In this document: positions 6,758 through 8,281 of the stretch, piece by piece
Position numbering within the stretch: the first letter of the stretch is position 1
Layout of the letters: each line of letters starts with the position of its first letter
Assembly (NCBI RefSeq): GCF_002014985.1
Contig: NZ_MUXU01000059.1
Location: 1 to 8,281 of the forward strand
DNA: 8,281 nt
From: Moraxella caviae
GTDB taxonomy: Bacteria; Pseudomonadota; Gammaproteobacteria; Pseudomonadales; Moraxellaceae
Direction of reading: 5' to 3'
The notes under the pieces: generated by a model
Databases searched by the model: none
The model's input: only the letters and a program-made list of their open reading frames with translations
What the model was told of the DNA's origin: nothing
Program-made: the position numbers and the translations under genes

Positions 6758-6804
6758 CACCCCTCCCTTAGCAGGGCTTAGCCAGCCTTTGCGGGGGGGG
6801 GGTG
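6758..6804 (+). promoter_or_regulatory. Nested hairpin in the 5' leader that includes the G10 run
   Basis: CACCCCTCCC (6758-6767) can pair with the G run and following TG (6795-6804) over 10 base pairs with one T-G wobble. The intervening 27 bases contain a second hairpin (6773-6778 with 6784-6789, one wobble). No T run follows, so it is not a typical intrinsic terminator. A purine-rich AAGGA (6813-6817) lies 8 bases downstream and 11 bases before ATG 6829, so the structure sits close to the likely ribosome binding site. Function is inferred. Confidence 0.45.
6793..6802 (+). repeat. G10 homopolymer in the 5' leader of a glycosyltransferase gene
   Basis: Ten consecutive G end 26 bases before ATG 6829. 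All three frames upstream of the run meet a stop within about 40 bases without an ATG, so the run is in the untranslated leader unless the GTG at 6802 is used. Length variation would therefore alter expression rather than frame. Confidence 0.85.
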
Positions 6805-6828
6805 GCACATTTAAGGACTAAAACCGCC

Positions 6829-7479
6829 ATGTTGACAACATCTAGAATTGGCAGTGGTAAAAGTATATTTTTGGCAATGCCTAGCTACGTCAATTTTCAC
6901 AATACCTTTGCTCGTTCGCTTGAAGCGCTTGGTTTTACAGTCTTTACAATACCAGTGCCAAATTTTAAATATTCTAGCTTCTGGCATCGAATGGTGGTTT
7001 TTATTCGTAAAATACTTTTTAATGACAAAAACCACAAAGCAAAAGCAGTCCAAAAAATTATACCATCAAAAGGTACAAGAATTTTTTGAGCAGCACAACC
7101 AAACCATTGATTATGCGCTATTTATCAGAGCAGATGTGTTTGATGATTCTACCATCAAGACAATCACCCAGTCTTGTAAGATGAATGTTAATTATCAATG
7201 GGACGGTGTTGACAGATTTCCTGAAATTTTGGACAAAATGCAATATTTTGATAAATGTTATGTTTTTGACCAACAAGACATTATCAAATATCCAAATCAT
7301 GGCTTCATACTGAGCAATAATTTTTATTTTGAAAAGTCAGATGGGCAAAACAATCAAACAGCATACTTTATTGGGGCGCACATAGCTGATAGAATCCCAA
7401 CGATTTTGGAATTTTTAAAAGTTGCCAACCGCATTGATTTGCCAACAGATTTTTACATCACGCATGCGGATAAAAAAAG
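6829..7479 (+). pseudogene. Polysaccharide/LOS glycosyltransferase remnant: frameshifted and cut by an IS
   Basis: The N-terminal part is read from ATG 6829 and includes KSIFLAMPSYVNFHNTF and ALGFTVFTIPVPNF. It stops at 7089. The continuation is in the +1 frame from about 7022-7060 and includes IDYALFIRADVFDD, YQWDGVDRFPEIL, FDKCYVFDQQDI and FILSNNFYF. Joined, the two parts give about 217 residues. The YQWD...R.P and FD..Y.FD..D pattern is one I associate with CgeB-like/GT-B transferases of LPS and capsule loci; the exact family is uncertain. The frame change falls in an A-rich stretch (runs of five and six A at 7026-7057), so one extra base or two missing bases would explain it; a sequencing error is possible. 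At 7480 the IS replaces the C-terminus and adds only a few foreign codons before TAG 7490-7492, so the gene is probably dead whatever the frame. GTG 6802 is an alternative in-frame start. Confidence 0.75.
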
Positions 7480-7494
7480 GGGGCTGTACTAGAT
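7480..7494 (+). repeat. IS terminal inverted repeat, distal end
   Basis: GGGGCTGTACTAGAT matches the other end in the outer seven bases and in TAGAT, differing at the three bases between. It encodes the last foreign residues and stop of the interrupted glycosyltransferase frame. Confidence 0.8.
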
Positions 7495-7500
7495 AAACCC

Positions 7501-8154
7501 CTAAACCCCACACCATTTTCTTAACAATCTTAATTGATTGGATGGTGTGCCATAGTTAAATCTAAACTCGCATTCTTTGATAAATAAATGAAAATGCTTT
7601 TTGTCAATACCGTTATATTTTCTTAGAATACGTTTGGATTGCGACCAAAAGTTCTCAATGCCGTTGATGTGATTATGATTGTTTGCAAATTCTTTGGAGT
7701 GATTAATTCTAAAGTGTTTAAAATCACTCACATCTAAAGCATTATAACTTAGATAGCTATCTGTATAAACCACGCTATCAGGTTTGATTTTACTGGCAAT
7801 AATAGGCATTAATGTCTTAGCTTTGGTATCTTTAACACAGGCAGTATAAACCTTACCATTGCGTTTTAAAAGACCAAATACGGCAACTTTGCCAGCAGCA
7901 CCACGCCCACGCTTGCCTTTACGAATGCCACCGAAATAGCTTTCATCCAATTCTACTTCACCGTCAAATAATTCACAAGCTTCAAGGTTTAAGCGATATT
8001 CAATCACCAAGCGAATTTTATGATAAAACAAAGCAGCTGAATTGTGATGTATCTCTAACAAATCAGCAGCTGATCTTGCGGTGACTTCAAGCACAAAAAA
8101 TTCAAGCAGTTTAACTTGAACTTTTTTACTTAATTTACAACGGGTTATCTTCAT
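7501..8154 (-). CDS. IS1016-type transposase (IS1595 family, ISXO2-like DDE domain)
   Basis: A 217-residue transposase, near full length for the IS1016 group. The N-terminal 60 residues are helical, probably for end binding, with the segment ARSAADLLEIHHNSAALFYH. The ISXO2-like catalytic core follows: ELDESYFGG with D70, a basic loop GKRGRGAAGK (80-89), VYTDSYLSY with D132, and HINGIENFWSQSKR with E167. The catalytic positions all appear intact, so the enzyme is probably active. The frame fills the element from 41 bases inside one end to 21 bases inside the other. No ribosome binding site precedes ATG 8154. A promoter formed by the IS end would start transcription at about the ATG, suggesting a leaderless message. 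The copy interrupts a glycosyltransferase gene. Confidence 0.92.
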   Translation of the reverse strand: MKITRCKLSKKVQVKLLEFFVLEVTARSAADLLEIHHNSAALFYHKIRLVIEYRLNLEACELFDGEVELDESYFGGIRKGKRGRGAAGKVAVFGLLKRNGKVYTACVKDTKAKTLMPIIASKIKPDSVVYTDSYLSYNALDVSDFKHFRINHSKEFANNHNHINGIENFWSQSKRILRKYNGIDKKHFHLFIKECEFRFNYGTPSNQLRLLRKWCGV

Positions 8155-8160
8155 AAAACT

Positions 8161-8189
8161 AGTATAACATGGTTGCTAATCTACGTCAG
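8161..8189 (-). promoter_or_regulatory. Transposase promoter inside the IS end
   Basis: On the minus strand, CTGACG (8184-8189, 4 of 6) lies within the terminal inverted repeat. After 17 bases comes TATACT (8161-8166, 5 of 6). Only six bases separate the -10 box from ATG 8154, placing transcription start at or next to the start codon. Confidence 0.55.
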
Positions 8190-8193
8190 CCCC
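8179..8193 (-). repeat. IS terminal inverted repeat, transposase-proximal end
   Basis: Minus-strand GGGGCTGACGTAGAT. The outer 14 bases also occur at 4-17 in the same orientation, marking the end of a second copy. Confidence 0.85.
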
Positions 8194-8281
8194 AAAATCA
8201 TATCCAAAAGCACATTGACGCCTGCAGTGAGAGCAACAATTTCAATGGGTAATCCAGCTTGTGCAAAGACGATGGACATAC
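8194..8281 (-). pseudogene. Truncated dicarboxylate/amino-acid:cation symporter, C-terminal fragment
   Basis: The minus strand is open from the window edge into the IS and reads AQAGLPIEIVALTAG, then VNVLLDMI, before IS-encoded residues and a TAG stop at 8181-8183. This matches the region before and into the last transmembrane helix of the DAACS (GltP/DctA) symporter family, where GLPxE and a conserved LLDM segment precede an RTxxNVxGD motif. That substrate-binding motif is missing because the IS replaces it, so the protein is probably inactive. The start lies outside the window. The family call rests on about 28 residues. Confidence 0.55.

Larger units (their letters stand above)
7480..8193 (-). 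mobile_element. Complete IS1016-like insertion sequence (IS1595 family)
   Basis: A 714-bp element with one transposase gene on the minus strand. The ends are imperfect inverted repeats beginning GGGGCTG: GGGGCTGACGTAGAT at the transposase-start side (8193 inward) and GGGGCTGTACTAGAT at the other (7480 inward). Length, ends and transposase fit the IS1016 group. This family usually makes 8-bp target duplications, but the flanking 8-mers AAAAAAAG (7472-7479) and AAAATCAT (8194-8201) do not match. The IS also separates two unrelated truncated genes, so the current position probably reflects a rearrangement through the IS. Confidence 0.9.

Noticed and set aside
7472..8201. Target site duplication around the IS, based on A-rich flanks
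   Set aside because: The first four A bases agree only because both sides are A-rich; the full 8-mers differ.
1..8281. CRISPR arrays, tRNA or rRNA genes
   Set aside because: No regularly spaced repeats and no cloverleaf or rRNA-like segments were seen on either strand.

Overview
The window looks like a lipooligosaccharide (LOS) outer-core locus from a Moraxella species or a close Moraxellaceae relative. I infer this from the AT-rich, Moraxella-like codon usage, the two-domain WaaE-type glycosyltransferase beside an LgtB-type family 25 transferase (an arrangement reminiscent of the M. catarrhalis lgt genes), the linked msbA, and IS1016-type insertion sequences. The genus is inference; no rRNA or other definitive marker is present.

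Layout. Positions 1-17 are the terminal inverted repeat of an IS1016-like element lying mostly left of the window. Positions 18-393 hold no intact gene, only a possible broken small reading frame. A plus-strand cluster follows: a two-domain GT2 transferase (394-2010), a HEPN/MNT toxin-antitoxin-like pair (2000-2434 and 2431-2748) and a family 25 transferase (2756-3532). The cluster ends at a strong intrinsic terminator whose stem overlaps the last codons. A family 4 transferase (4538-3552, minus) converges on it. A divergent intergenic region with promoters for both sides precedes msbA (4755-6608), the lipid A-core flippase. Beyond msbA, a good promoter and a roughly 170-nt leader with a run of ten G precede a polysaccharide glycosyltransferase gene. 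That gene is broken by a frameshift and then cut off by a complete 714-bp IS1016-like element (7480-8193). The far side of the IS carries the truncated C-terminal part of a probable dicarboxylate/amino-acid:cation symporter gene on the minus strand.

How it works together. The GT2, GT25 and GT4 enzymes would extend the LOS oligosaccharide on the cytoplasmic face of the inner membrane, and MsbA flips the lipid A-core molecule across it. The HEPN/MNT pair has no evident role in LOS synthesis and appears to be a passenger inserted between two transferase genes, sharing their transcript.

The most notable signals are two G homopolymers that could cause phase variation (G8 inside the GT25 gene, G10 in the leader of the last transferase), the toxin-antitoxin pair inside the LOS operon, a nearly identical 75-nt internal repeat in the GT2 gene, and same-oriented IS ends bracketing the locus with mismatched flanks that point to past rearrangement.
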